Positions 40,979 through 49,367 of a stretch of 64,000 nucleotides of DNA are shown here, piece after piece. Source of the stretch: CAVRRZ01 sp963723745 (lineage in GTDB: Bacteria; Actinomycetota; Actinomycetes; Mycobacteriales; Geodermatophilaceae). The position numbers were made by a program, and so were the translations under genes. The notes under the pieces were generated by a model. It was not told the origin of the DNA. It ran no database searches and saw only the letters and a program-made list of their open reading frames with translations. The DNA is taken from NCBI GenBank assembly GCA_963723745.1, contig CAVRRZ010000001.1, forward strand, positions 1 to 64,000. The letters are read 5' to 3'. Position 1 is the stretch's first letter, and each line of letters opens with the position of its first letter.

Positions 40979-43464
40979 CGGGCACCTCCACTGACCGACA
41001 GCCGCACGACCCCGCCGGAGCCGGCGCCCAGCTGGGGACGCACCTCGCTGCCCGGTGATCTCATCGGCAGCCACACGACGCGATCGGGCATCTCGGTGAC
41101 GAGGACGGGCAGGGTGACCGCGCCCCTCGGCCCGGTGACGGTGAGCGGGTCGCCGTCGGTCAGACCCAGGCGGGTCGCGACGTCCTTGCCGATCCGGGCG
41201 ACCGGCGGGCGGGCCGTGCCGGCCAGCTCGGGCTCGTCGCGCTGCAGCGTGCCGACGTCGAGCAGCTGCCGCCACGTGGCCAGCACCGCCTCGTCGTCGG
41301 CGAGGTCGCGGCCCGGCACCGGGGCGACGTCCAGCCCGGTGGCGGACGCCGCGCGGGCCGCGCCGCCGAGGGCGACGAGCTCGGCGCGGGCCGCCTCGGG
41401 GGTGGGCAGCCGCAGATCGACGTCCATGTCCTCGGCGATGCCCTGCAGCACACGGCCGTCGGGCAACTGCCCCGTGCCGTGCAGCGTGGCGTCGAAGGGC
41501 CGGACCCGACCCTCCCAGTCGAGGTAGCTGCCGGCCTTCTCCGGGGCGGCGGCCACCGGGAGGACCACGTCGGCGACCTCGGTGACCGCGCTCGGGAACA
41601 GTTCCAGGCTGACGACGAAGCCGGCCGCGGCCAGGGCCTCGCGGGCCAGGACCGGGTCGGGCAGGTCGTCGGGGTCGACGGCCCCGACGAGCAGGCCCCC
41701 GAGTGCGCCGTCACGGGCCGCGGTGAGGATGCCCGTCGTGTCGCGGCCGGGCGCGGCGGGAAGGTCGGCCAGACCCCAGGCCGCGGCGACCTCGGCGCGC
41801 GCCGCGGCGTCGGTGACGCTGCGGCCGCCGGGCAGGAGGCCGGGCAGCGCGCCCGCCTCGACGGCGCCGCGCTCACCGGCGCGACGCGGCACCCAGGCCA
41901 GCCGGGCACCGGTGGCCTCGGCGAGGGCGACCAGCGCGCTGAACGCCCCCGGGACCTCGGCCAGCCGCTCACCGGCGAGGACGACGGCCCCGGGCGTGCG
42001 CAGCGCGTCCAGGGCCGGGCCGCCCCAGCTGCCGTCGGCGAGTGCCCGGAGCGACCGGGCCTCCTCGCCGGGCAACGTCGTCAGGACGGTCGCCTTCAGC
42101 TTCTCGGCGGCGCGGGTCGCGAACGGTGCCAGGTCGAAGACCGGCAGCCCCTTGCGCGCGGCCCGGCGCAGCCGCAGGAAGACGATCGGCGACTCCTCCT
42201 CCGGCTCGAAGCCGGCGAGCAGCACCGCGGAGGCCGACGAGAGGTCGTCGTAGGTGACTGCGCCGGCGCCGGGCGCGGTGCCGGCCACGTGCGCGCCGAG
42301 GAACGCCAGTTCCTCGGCCGAGTGCGCGCGCGCCCGGGCGTCGACGTCGTTGGTGCCCAGGGCCACGCGGGCGAACTTGGCGTAGGCGTAGGCGTCCTCG
42401 ACCGTGAGCCGCCCACCGGCGAGCACACCGACGCCGCCGGCGGCGCGCGCCTGCAGCAGGCCGGCCGCGGCGGCCGCCCACGCCTCCGGCCAGGAGGCCG
42501 GCTCGAGGACGCCGTCCCGGCGGACCATCGGCGTCATCAGTCGCTGGTTGGCCGAGGCGTAGCGGAACGCGTAGCGACCCTTGTCGCAGTTCCACTCCTC
42601 GTTGACCGCCGGGTCCTCGCCGGCGAGCCGGCGGGTGACCTTGCCGCGGCGGTAGTCGGTGCGCTGGGCACAGCCCGAGGCGCAGTGCTCGCACACGCTG
42701 GGCTCGCTGCGCAGGTCGAACGGCCGCGCGCGGAACCGGTACTGAGCACTGGTCAGCGCCCCGACCGGGCAGATCTGGGTGGTGTTGCCCGAGAAGTAGG
42801 ACTCGAACGGCTCGTCCTCGTAGATGGCCACCTGCTCGAGCGCCCCGCGCTCGAACAGCTCGATGAACGGGTCGCCGGCGACCTGCTGCGAGAACCGGGT
42901 GCAGCGGGCGCAGAGCACGCAGCGCTCGCGGTCGAGCAGGATCTGGCTGCTGATCGGCAGCGGCTTGGGATAGGTCCGCTTCTCGTCGACGAACCGGCTC
43001 TCCGGGCGGCCGTTGCTCATCGCCTGGTTCTGCAGCGGGCACTCGCCGCCCTTGTCGCAGACCGGACAGTCGAGCGGGTGGTTGATCAGCAGCAGCTCCA
43101 TCGTGCCCTGCTGCGCCTTGTCGGCGACCTCGCTGGTCAGCTGGGTCTTGATGACCATGCCGTCGCCGACCGGCATGGTGCAGGACGCCGCCGGCTTGCG
43201 CTGGCCCTCGACCTCGACCAGGCACTGCCGGCACGCGCCCACCGGCTCGAGCAGCGGGTGGTCGCAGAAGCGGGGGATCTGGATGCCGATCATCTCGGCG
43301 GCCCGGATGATCAGCGTCCCCTTGGGGACGGCGACCTCGAAGCCGTCGATGGTGCAGTGCACGGCGTCGGGAGGCGTGTGCGGCCCCGGGACGCCGGGCG
43401 GCACAGCCGGCGCGGGGACCGGCGCGGCGGGCCCGGAGGTCCCGGTGGTGGGCTCGGCGGTCAT
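40975..43464 (-). CDS. nuoG: NADH-quinone oxidoreductase subunit G
   Basis: 829 residues, the largest hydrophilic subunit. A Pro/Ala-rich leader (1-34) precedes a [2Fe-2S] ferredoxin domain ('CDHPLLEPVGACRQCLVEV'), a His/Cys cluster site ('NHPLDCPVCDKGGECPLQNQ'), a [4Fe-4S] site ('RCVLCARCTRF ... QICPVGAL') and an extra site ('CEHCASGC'), then a molybdopterin-oxidoreductase-like domain without cofactor residues. ATG 43464 overlaps the nuoF stop (TGATG). Confidence 0.95.
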   Translation of the reverse strand: MTAEPTTGTSGPAAPVPAPAVPPGVPGPHTPPDAVHCTIDGFEVAVPKGTLIIRAAEMIGIQIPRFCDHPLLEPVGACRQCLVEVEGQRKPAASCTMPVGDGMVIKTQLTSEVADKAQQGTMELLLINHPLDCPVCDKGGECPLQNQAMSNGRPESRFVDEKRTYPKPLPISSQILLDRERCVLCARCTRFSQQVAGDPFIELFERGALEQVAIYEDEPFESYFSGNTTQICPVGALTSAQYRFRARPFDLRSEPSVCEHCASGCAQRTDYRRGKVTRRLAGEDPAVNEEWNCDKGRYAFRYASANQRLMTPMVRRDGVLEPASWPEAWAAAAAGLLQARAAGGVGVLAGGRLTVEDAYAYAKFARVALGTNDVDARARAHSAEELAFLGAHVAGTAPGAGAVTYDDLSSASAVLLAGFEPEEESPIVFLRLRRAARKGLPVFDLAPFATRAAEKLKATVLTTLPGEEARSLRALADGSWGGPALDALRTPGAVVLAGERLAEVPGAFSALVALAEATGARLAWVPRRAGERGAVEAGALPGLLPGGRSVTDAAARAEVAAAWGLADLPAAPGRDTTGILTAARDGALGGLLVGAVDPDDLPDPVLAREALAAAGFVVSLELFPSAVTEVADVVLPVAAAPEKAGSYLDWEGRVRPFDATLHGTGQLPDGRVLQGIAEDMDVDLRLPTPEAARAELVALGGAARAASATGLDVAPVPGRDLADDEAVLATWRQLLDVGTLQRDEPELAGTARPPVARIGKDVATRLGLTDGDPLTVTGPRGAVTLPVLVTEMPDRVVWLPMRSPGSEVRPQLGAGSGGVVRLSVSGGAR

Positions 43465-44807
43465 CAGGCGGCTCCGACGTTCACGGGCTCGATGGGGAGG
43501 CTCTTTCCGTCCAGCTGCCCGATGCGGGCGCGCTCCTCCGGCGGCAGCAGGGCGACGTAGTCGTCCTTGAAGTACTGGATGGAGCTGGTGATGCAGCTCG
43601 TGGCGCCGTCCCCGAGGGCGCAGAACGCCCGGCCGAGGATGTTGTCGCAGGTGTCGACGAGGGTGTCGAGGTCGCGGGCGGTGCCCTCGCCCTTGACGAA
43701 CCGCTCGAGGATCTGCACCAGCCAGTACGTGCCCTCGCGGCACGGGGTGCACTTGCCGCAGCTCTCGTGGGCGTAGAACTCGGTGAAGCGCAGGGTGGCC
43801 TCGACGATCGAGTCGGTCTCGTCGAACACCATCAGCGCGGTGGTGCCGAGCATGGAGCCGGCCGCGGCCACCGAGTCGAAGTCCAGCGGGACGTCGAGGT
43901 GCTCGGCGGTGAAGTACGGCGTCGACGAGCCGCCCGGCGTCCAGAACTTCAGCTCGTGGCCGGGGCGGATGCCCCCGGCCATCTCGATGAGCTCGCGCAT
44001 CGTGGTGCCCATGGGGGCCTCGTACTGGCCGGGCTTCACGACGCGGCCGGAGAGCGAGTAGATCTTCGGGCCGGGCGACTTCTCCGGGCCGAACTCCTTG
44101 AACCAGTCGGCGCCGCCGCGGACGATGAACGGCACGCTGGCCAGCGTCTCGACGTTGTTGATCACCGTGGGCGCGCCGTAGAGACCGGCGACGGCCGGGA
44201 ACGGCGGCTTGAGCCGCGGCTGGCCCCGGTAACCCTCGAGCGAGTCGAGCAGCGCCGTCTCCTCGCCGCAGATGTAGGCACCTGCACCCGCGTGGACGAC
44301 GAGGTCGAGGTCGTAGCCCGAGCCGAGGATGTCCTTGCCCAGGTAGCCGGCCGCGTAGGCCTCCTCGACGGCGGCGGCGAGCCGGCGATGGGCGTGCACG
44401 GCCTCGCCGCGCACGTAGATGACGGCGAACGCCGACCGGATCGCGTACGAGGAGATGATCACGCCCTCGATCAGCGAGTGCGGGTCGGCCATCATCAGCG
44501 GCAGGTCCTTGCAGGTCCCCGGCTCGCCCTCGTCGGCGTTGACGACCAGGTACTTCGGCATCGCCGCGGGGCCGGTCGGGGTCTCCCCCGGCTTGGGCTG
44601 CGGGATGAAGCTCCACTTCATGCCGGTCGGGAACCCGGCGCCGCCGCGACCGCGCAGCCCGGAGTCCTTGACCATGCCGACCAGCTCGTCGGGCGTCATG
44701 CGCAGGGCCTGGCGCAGGCCCGCGTAACCCTCGAGCCGCTCGTAGCTCGACAGCCGCCACGACTGCTCGGCGCCCCAGCGGTAGGTGAGGACGGGGGTGA
44801 GGGGCAC
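43464..44807 (-). CDS. nuoF: NADH-quinone oxidoreductase subunit F
   Basis: 447 residues; binds NADH, FMN and the N3 [4Fe-4S] cluster. 'GLRGRGGAGFPTGMKWSF' is the NADH/FMN glycine-rich loop, 'NADEGEPGTCKD' the FMN site and 'ESCGKCTPCREGT' the cluster site with a distal Cys in 'AFCALGDGA'. Start is GTG 44807, two bases after the nuoE stop. Confidence 0.97.
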   Translation of the reverse strand: MPLTPVLTYRWGAEQSWRLSSYERLEGYAGLRQALRMTPDELVGMVKDSGLRGRGGAGFPTGMKWSFIPQPKPGETPTGPAAMPKYLVVNADEGEPGTCKDLPLMMADPHSLIEGVIISSYAIRSAFAVIYVRGEAVHAHRRLAAAVEEAYAAGYLGKDILGSGYDLDLVVHAGAGAYICGEETALLDSLEGYRGQPRLKPPFPAVAGLYGAPTVINNVETLASVPFIVRGGADWFKEFGPEKSPGPKIYSLSGRVVKPGQYEAPMGTTMRELIEMAGGIRPGHELKFWTPGGSSTPYFTAEHLDVPLDFDSVAAAGSMLGTTALMVFDETDSIVEATLRFTEFYAHESCGKCTPCREGTYWLVQILERFVKGEGTARDLDTLVDTCDNILGRAFCALGDGATSCITSSIQYFKDDYVALLPPEERARIGQLDGKSLPIEPVNVGAA

Positions 44808-44809
44808 GG

Positions 44810-45820
44810 TCAGGCCTCCCGCTCGGTCGTCGGTTCGTCGGCAGCGCGCGTGCCGCCGGCGTCGGGGCCCTGGTATCCGGCAGCGGGCTCGTTCTCCGGT
44901 GGGTTCTCGGTGCCACCCCGCGGCTGCTTGCGCGGCCGACCGCGGCCGTACTCGGCGCCGCCGTCCGGGTGCGTCAGGGCCGCGCCGGCCTTCTCGGCCG
45001 GGGTGTCGGCGGCGGCGACGCGGGCGTCACCGGCCTCCTTCTCCGGGGTCCGGCCGGTCCGCCCCGTCGGACGGGTGGTGGTCGTGGGCTCACCACGGTC
45101 GGGTGCCGGCTTCGCAGCGCGCCGTGGCATGGGAGGTGCGCTCTCGCCGCGCTCCTCGGCCAGCCGGAGACCGATCAGCGTCGGCCCGTACTCACCGGGG
45201 GCGTCGACCGCGGCGCGCGCGGCCGCGTCGTCCCCGTGCTGGGAGAAGCCGGCCAGCTGCCGCGAGATGCCGCGGAAGTCGGTGAGCGGCGCGCCCCGGG
45301 TGGGGTGCGGCTTCTCGCCGCGGCGCAGCGCGGCCACCAGCTCGCGAGCGCTCTGCACGTCCTGCTGGTCGTAGAACTCGTAGTCGACGGTCACCACGGG
45401 CGCGTAGTCGCACGCCGCCAGGCACTCGGCGTGCTCGAGGGTGATCGACCCGTCGGCCGTCGTCTCGTCGTGGTGGACGCCCAGATCGGCCGACAGCGCC
45501 TCGTAGATGCGCTGCCCCCCGAGCACGTTGCACAGCGTGTTGGTGCAGACGCTCACCAGGTGCCGGCCGGTGGGCCGCCGCTTGTACATCGTGTAGAAGG
45601 TCGCGACCGCCCCCACCTCGGCCTTGGTCAGGCCGAGCTCGTCGGCGCAGAAGGCGACACCCTCCGGCGAGACGTAGCCCTGGTAGCTCTGCACCAGGTG
45701 CAGCATCGGCAGCAGCGCCGACCGCGCCACGGGGTAGCGCGCCATGATCTCGCGCGCCTCGAGCCGGGCCTGCTCGGTCAGCGGCGGGAGCTCGGCGGGA
45801 GTCGCGGGGTGTGCACTCAT
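44810..45820 (-). CDS. nuoE: NADH-quinone oxidoreductase subunit E with long C-terminal extension
   Basis: 336 residues. Residues 1-190 are the thioredoxin-like [2Fe-2S] subunit: 'SVCTNTLCNVLGG' and 'ECLAACDYAPVV' give the four Cys ligands. The remaining ~145 residues are low-complexity, rich in Arg, Pro, Gly, Thr and Glu, much longer than in most NuoE (usually under 260). The tail is probably disordered. ATG 45820 overlaps the nuoD stop (TGATG). Confidence 0.94.
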   Translation of the reverse strand: MSAHPATPAELPPLTEQARLEAREIMARYPVARSALLPMLHLVQSYQGYVSPEGVAFCADELGLTKAEVGAVATFYTMYKRRPTGRHLVSVCTNTLCNVLGGQRIYEALSADLGVHHDETTADGSITLEHAECLAACDYAPVVTVDYEFYDQQDVQSARELVAALRRGEKPHPTRGAPLTDFRGISRQLAGFSQHGDDAAARAAVDAPGEYGPTLIGLRLAEERGESAPPMPRRAAKPAPDRGEPTTTTRPTGRTGRTPEKEAGDARVAAADTPAEKAGAALTHPDGGAEYGRGRPRKQPRGGTENPPENEPAAGYQGPDAGGTRAADEPTTEREA

Positions 45821-47151
45821 CAGCGGTCTACTCCACCCATGACGGGGTCGATCGATGCGATGGCGGCGATGACGTCGGCGATCATGGCGCCCTCGCTCAT
45901 CGCGGCCGTGGCCTGCAGGTTCACGAAACTGGGGTCGCGGACGTGGACGCGGAACGGGCGGGTGCCGCCGTCGCTGACCACGTGGTAGCCGAGCTCGCCG
46001 CGCGGTGACTCGACCGGGACGTACACCTGACCGGCCGGGACGCGGAACCCCTCGGTGACCAGCTTGAAGTGGTGGATCAGGGCCTCCATCGACTGGCCCA
46101 TGATGTGCCGGACGTGCTCGAGGGAGTTGCCCATGCCGTCGGGGCCGAGCGACAGCTGCGCGGGCCAGGCGATCTTCCGGTCCTCGACCATCACCGGACC
46201 CGGCTCGAGCCGGTCGAGCGCCTGCTCGATGATCTTCAGGGACTCGAACATCTCGGCCATGCGGACCAGGAAGCGGCCCCACGCGTCGCAGGTGTCGGTG
46301 GTGGGGACCTCGAAGTCGTAGGTCTCGTAGCCGAGGTAGGGCTCGACCTTGCGCAGGTCCCACGGCAGGCCGGCCGAGCGCAGCACCGGACCGGTGACGC
46401 CGAGGGCGAGACAGCCGGTCACGTCGAGGTAGCCGACGTCCTTGAGCCGGCGCTGCCAGATCGGCTGCCCGGTGAGCAGCCGGTGGTAGCCGGTCAACCG
46501 CTCGGGCATGATCCGGAGGAACTCGCGGATGGAGTCCACGGCCCCCTCGGGCAGGTCCTGCGCGACCCCGCCCGGGCGGATGTAGGCGTGGTTCATGCGC
46601 AGGCCGGTGATCTCCTCGAGCAGGTCGAGGCACATCTCCCGCTCGCGGAAGCCGTTGGTCATCGCGGTGAGCGCGCCGAGTTCCATGCCGCCGGTCGCGA
46701 GGCCCACCAGGTGCGAGGCGATCCGGTTGATCTCCATGACCAGCACGCGGATCGTCTGCGCGCGCGAGGGTGCCTCGATGCCGAGCAGCTTCTCGACGGC
46801 GAGGCAGTAGCCGGCCTCGTTGTACAGCGGGGACAGGTAGTCCATCCGCGTCACGAACGTGGTGCCCTGCGTCCAGTTGCGGTACTCGGTGTTCTTCTCG
46901 ATGCCGGTGTGCAGGTAGCCGATGACCACGCGGGCCTTGGTGACGGTCTCGCCCTCGAGGTCGAGGACGAGCCGCAGCACGCCGTGCGTCGACGGGTGCT
47001 GCGGACCCATGTTGACGACCAGCCGCTCCGTGCCGCTGAGGTCGGCGCCGAAGGTCTGGTCCCAGTCGCCGCCGGTGACCGTGTAGACCCGGCCCTCGGT
47101 GGTCTCGCGCGAGCCTGCGTAGGGGTCGCTGGGGTTGTACGTGGTGCTCAT
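45820..47151 (-). CDS. nuoD: NADH-quinone oxidoreductase subunit D
   Basis: 443 residues, 49-kDa-type subunit lining the quinone site. 'NMGPQHPSTHGVLRLVLDLEG' carries the quinone-proximal His; 'RMDYLSPLYNEAGYCLAVEK' and the C-terminal 'DPSFVNLQATAAMSEGAMIADVIA' are intact. Its ATG overlaps the stop of a 21-residue bridge ORF (ATGA). Confidence 0.97.
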   Translation of the reverse strand: MSTTYNPSDPYAGSRETTEGRVYTVTGGDWDQTFGADLSGTERLVVNMGPQHPSTHGVLRLVLDLEGETVTKARVVIGYLHTGIEKNTEYRNWTQGTTFVTRMDYLSPLYNEAGYCLAVEKLLGIEAPSRAQTIRVLVMEINRIASHLVGLATGGMELGALTAMTNGFREREMCLDLLEEITGLRMNHAYIRPGGVAQDLPEGAVDSIREFLRIMPERLTGYHRLLTGQPIWQRRLKDVGYLDVTGCLALGVTGPVLRSAGLPWDLRKVEPYLGYETYDFEVPTTDTCDAWGRFLVRMAEMFESLKIIEQALDRLEPGPVMVEDRKIAWPAQLSLGPDGMGNSLEHVRHIMGQSMEALIHHFKLVTEGFRVPAGQVYVPVESPRGELGYHVVSDGGTRPFRVHVRDPSFVNLQATAAMSEGAMIADVIAAIASIDPVMGGVDR

Positions 47152-47213
47152 CGGTACGCCCTACGGGTGTCGGGGGGCGGGATCAGTCCTGCCTGGAAGG
47201 GTCGCGTGATCAT
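47148..47213 (-). CDS. 21-residue bridge ORF between nuoC and nuoD (duplicated nuoC tail)
   Basis: The ATG overlaps the nuoC stop and the TGA overlaps the nuoD ATG. Its last eleven residues (IPPPDTRRAYR) are identical to the C-terminus of NuoC, so the gap arose by duplication of the nuoC 3' end with its overlap signal. Original gene order was therefore probably a direct nuoC/nuoD overlap. Probably acts only as a coupling segment. Confidence 0.4.
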   Translation of the reverse strand: MITRPFQAGLIPPPDTRRAYR

Positions 47214-47950
47214 CGGTACGCCCTACGGGTGTCCGGCGGGGGGATCGTCGCGTCGTGGTACTCGACCGGGACGCCGCCGAGCGGGTAGTCCTTGCGCTGC
47301 GGGAAGCCGTCCCAGTCGTCGGGCATCAGGATCCGCGTGAGCGCCGGGTGGCCGTCGAAGACGATGCCGAACATGTCGTAGGTCTCCCGCTCGTGCCAGT
47401 CGGCCGTCGGGTAGACCGACACCACGGAGGGCACGTGCGGGTCCTCGGCGGTGACCGCCACCTCGAGCCGGATGCGGCGGCGGTAGGTCATCGACGTCAG
47501 GTGGTAGGCGACGTGCAGGCGCGGCCGCCCCGGGGTCACGACCGGGCCTCCGCTGTCGAGGTAGTCGACACCCGAGACGCTGCTGCACAGCTCGAAGCGC
47601 AGCGCCTCGTCGTCGCGCAGGGCCTGCACGAGCGTCAGCAGGTGCTCGCGGACGACGAAGTAGGTGATCTCGCCGCGGTCGACCAGCACCCGCGCGACGG
47701 CGGCGTCGTAGGTGGCCTGGCCGACAGCCTCGATCAGCGCGTCGGTGACCTCGTCGAACCAGCCGCCGTACGGGCGCTCGGTGGAGTGCAGCGCCACGGC
47801 GCCGCCGGGCTCCACGCGCACCAGCCCGCCGAAGCCGGAGGTGTCACCACTCCCGCTGACCCCGAAGGCACCCTTGCGGAACCCGCCGCTGGGCGCGGTG
47901 GCCCCCTGCGCGGCGTCGTCCCGACCCGAACGGTCCCCTGGCCCCGTCAT
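47210..47950 (-). CDS. nuoC: NADH-quinone oxidoreductase subunit C
   Basis: 246 residues, 30-kDa-type subunit. An N-terminal Gly/Ser-rich stretch of ~60 residues precedes the conserved domain ('VVSVYPTADWHERETYDMFG', 'ILMPDDWDGFPQRKDYPLGG'). ATG 47950 is preferred: it has GGGGAG upstream and overlaps the stop of the bridge ORF; an in-frame GTG ten codons earlier is the alternative. Confidence 0.95.
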   Translation of the reverse strand: MTGPGDRSGRDDAAQGATAPSGGFRKGAFGVSGSGDTSGFGGLVRVEPGGAVALHSTERPYGGWFDEVTDALIEAVGQATYDAAVARVLVDRGEITYFVVREHLLTLVQALRDDEALRFELCSSVSGVDYLDSGGPVVTPGRPRLHVAYHLTSMTYRRRIRLEVAVTAEDPHVPSVVSVYPTADWHERETYDMFGIVFDGHPALTRILMPDDWDGFPQRKDYPLGGVPVEYHDATIPPPDTRRAYR

Positions 47951-48132
47951 CGCTGCACTCCCCGGCTCATCGCCATGCACCCCTGCTCGACTCCGGACTC
48001 GTTCCGCTCCTCGGTCGAGAACATCGGTCGCCTCCGCGGTCGCTCCGCTCCTCGCTCGCTGGCGCTCGCTGCGATGCTCACTCCCTGTCGGCTCCGGGCA
48101 TGTCCCTGCGATGCTCGCTCGCCCGTCGTCAT
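47947..48132 (-). CDS. 61-residue bridge ORF between nuoB and nuoC
   Basis: This frame exactly spans the 178-base gap: its ATG overlaps the nuoB stop (ATGA) and its TGA overlaps the nuoC ATG (ATGA). The peptide begins MTTGERASQG and later has 'STEERNESGVEQ', both closely matching the yrbEB-mceA bridge ORF ('TTGEGASQG', 'TEERIESGVEQ'), with extra Arg/Ala/Ser-rich sequence between. Very basic, no domain. Best read as a DNA repeat that keeps an open coupled frame in this position. Confidence 0.4.
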   Translation of the reverse strand: MTTGERASQGHARSRQGVSIAASASERGAERPRRRPMFSTEERNESGVEQGCMAMSRGVQR

Positions 48133-48821
48133 CGCCATGCGTTCCCCAGCCCTGTGGGCCGCTCCTCCGGCAGCAGCACGGCGTTGCCGTTGCGCTGCTC
48201 GATGAGGAACTGGCCGGTGCGGCCCTCGGCCGCCGCCTGCTCGTAGGCGCGGCGCTGTTCCTTGTCCACCCGCACGGTCGAGGGCATCTCGACGTGCAAC
48301 TCCTTGGCGGTGCCGTCCGCGCGCTCGCGCTCCAGCTGGCGGGCGCGCTTGGCGCCCAGCGGCTCGTGCTGGATCTTGTGGTGCAGCTTGAGGATGGCGT
48401 CCATCAGCATCTCCGGCCGCGGCGGGCAGCCGGGCAGGTACATGTCCACGGGGACGACGTGGTCGACGCCCTGCACGATCGCATAGTTGTTGAACATGCC
48501 GCCGGAGCTGGCGCACACGCCCATGGCCAGCACCCAGCGGGGCTCGGGCATCTGGTCGTAGATCTGGCGGAGGACCGGAGCCATCTTCTGGCTGACCCGG
48601 CCGGCGACGATCATCAGGTCGGCCTGTCGCGGGGAGGCGCGGAAGACCTCCATGCCGAAGCGGGCCAGGTCGTAGCGGCCGGCGCCGCTGGCCATCATCT
48701 CGATGGCGCAGCAGGCCAGACCGAAGGTGGCCGGCCACAGCGACGACTTGCGGGTCCAGTTGACCAGCTTCTCCACGGTGGTCAGCAGGACCCCGCTCGG
48801 CAGCTTCTCCTCGAGTCCCAT
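48129..48821 (-). CDS. nuoB: NADH-quinone oxidoreductase subunit B
   Basis: 230 residues; carries the N2 [4Fe-4S] cluster next to quinone. Ligands include the tandem Cys37-Cys38 in 'FGLACCAIEM', the Cys in 'AMGVCASSGG' and the Cys in 'YLPGCPPRPE'. A charged C-terminal extension of ~60 residues follows the core, as in other actinobacteria. The gap to nuoA is 70 bases. Confidence 0.97.
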   Translation of the reverse strand: MGLEEKLPSGVLLTTVEKLVNWTRKSSLWPATFGLACCAIEMMASGAGRYDLARFGMEVFRASPRQADLMIVAGRVSQKMAPVLRQIYDQMPEPRWVLAMGVCASSGGMFNNYAIVQGVDHVVPVDMYLPGCPPRPEMLMDAILKLHHKIQHEPLGAKRARQLERERADGTAKELHVEMPSTVRVDKEQRRAYEQAAAEGRTGQFLIEQRNGNAVLLPEERPTGLGNAWR

Positions 48822-48891
48822 GATCAGCTCTCTGTCGATCGTGCTGCGGGAATGCGCAGGCGGTTCGGCGGTGCGGGCAGCGGCACGGGGA

Positions 48892-49254
48892 TCAGTCCCA
48901 CTCCAGCCCGCCGCGCCGCCATTCGTAGGCGTAGGCGATGAACACCGTGCCGATGAACACCACCATCGCGACCAGCCCCCACAGCCCCAGGGCGTCGTTG
49001 GCGACCGCCCACGGGTAGAGGAAGATCACCTCGATGTCGAAGACGATGAACAGCATCGCGGTCAGGTAGTACTTCACCGGGAACCGGCCCCCGGTGAGCG
49101 GCTGGTCGACCGGCTCGATACCGCACTCGTACGCCTGGAGCTTCGCCCGGTTGTACCGTCGCGGACCCACGAACGGTGCCACGGCGACCGAGAAGACCGC
49201 GAAACCGGCGGCCAGGGCGAAGAGCCCCACGATCGGGACATAGGTCGAAAGCAT
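48892..49254 (-). CDS. nuoA: NADH-quinone oxidoreductase subunit A
   Basis: 120 residues, three membrane helices. 'KLQAYECGIEPV' is the signature loop with its conserved Cys, followed by 'RFPVKYYLTAMLFIVFDIEV'. First nuo gene. The 113-base gap before it (up to the menJ-like stop at 49368) has a hairpin GTGCAG...CTGCAC (49289-49309) and no certain promoter. Confidence 0.96.
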   Translation of the reverse strand: MLSTYVPIVGLFALAAGFAVFSVAVAPFVGPRRYNRAKLQAYECGIEPVDQPLTGGRFPVKYYLTAMLFIVFDIEVIFLYPWAVANDALGLWGLVAMVVFIGTVFIAYAYEWRRGGLEWD

Positions 49255-49367
49255 CAGGCAAACCCTACGGTGAGGCCGATTACGCCCCGTGCAGCGAGGG
49301 TTCCTGCACGCAGCGTGTCGACATGTTTCCGGAGTGTGATGTGGCGCACGGCCATCGGGACGGTCAT

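Noticed and set aside
48824..48886. 20-codon GTG-initiated frame in the nuoA-nuoB gap as a fifth bridge ORF
   Set aside because: It starts some bases after the nuoA stop and ends two bases before the nuoB ATG, so it lacks the overlaps at both ends that support the other four.
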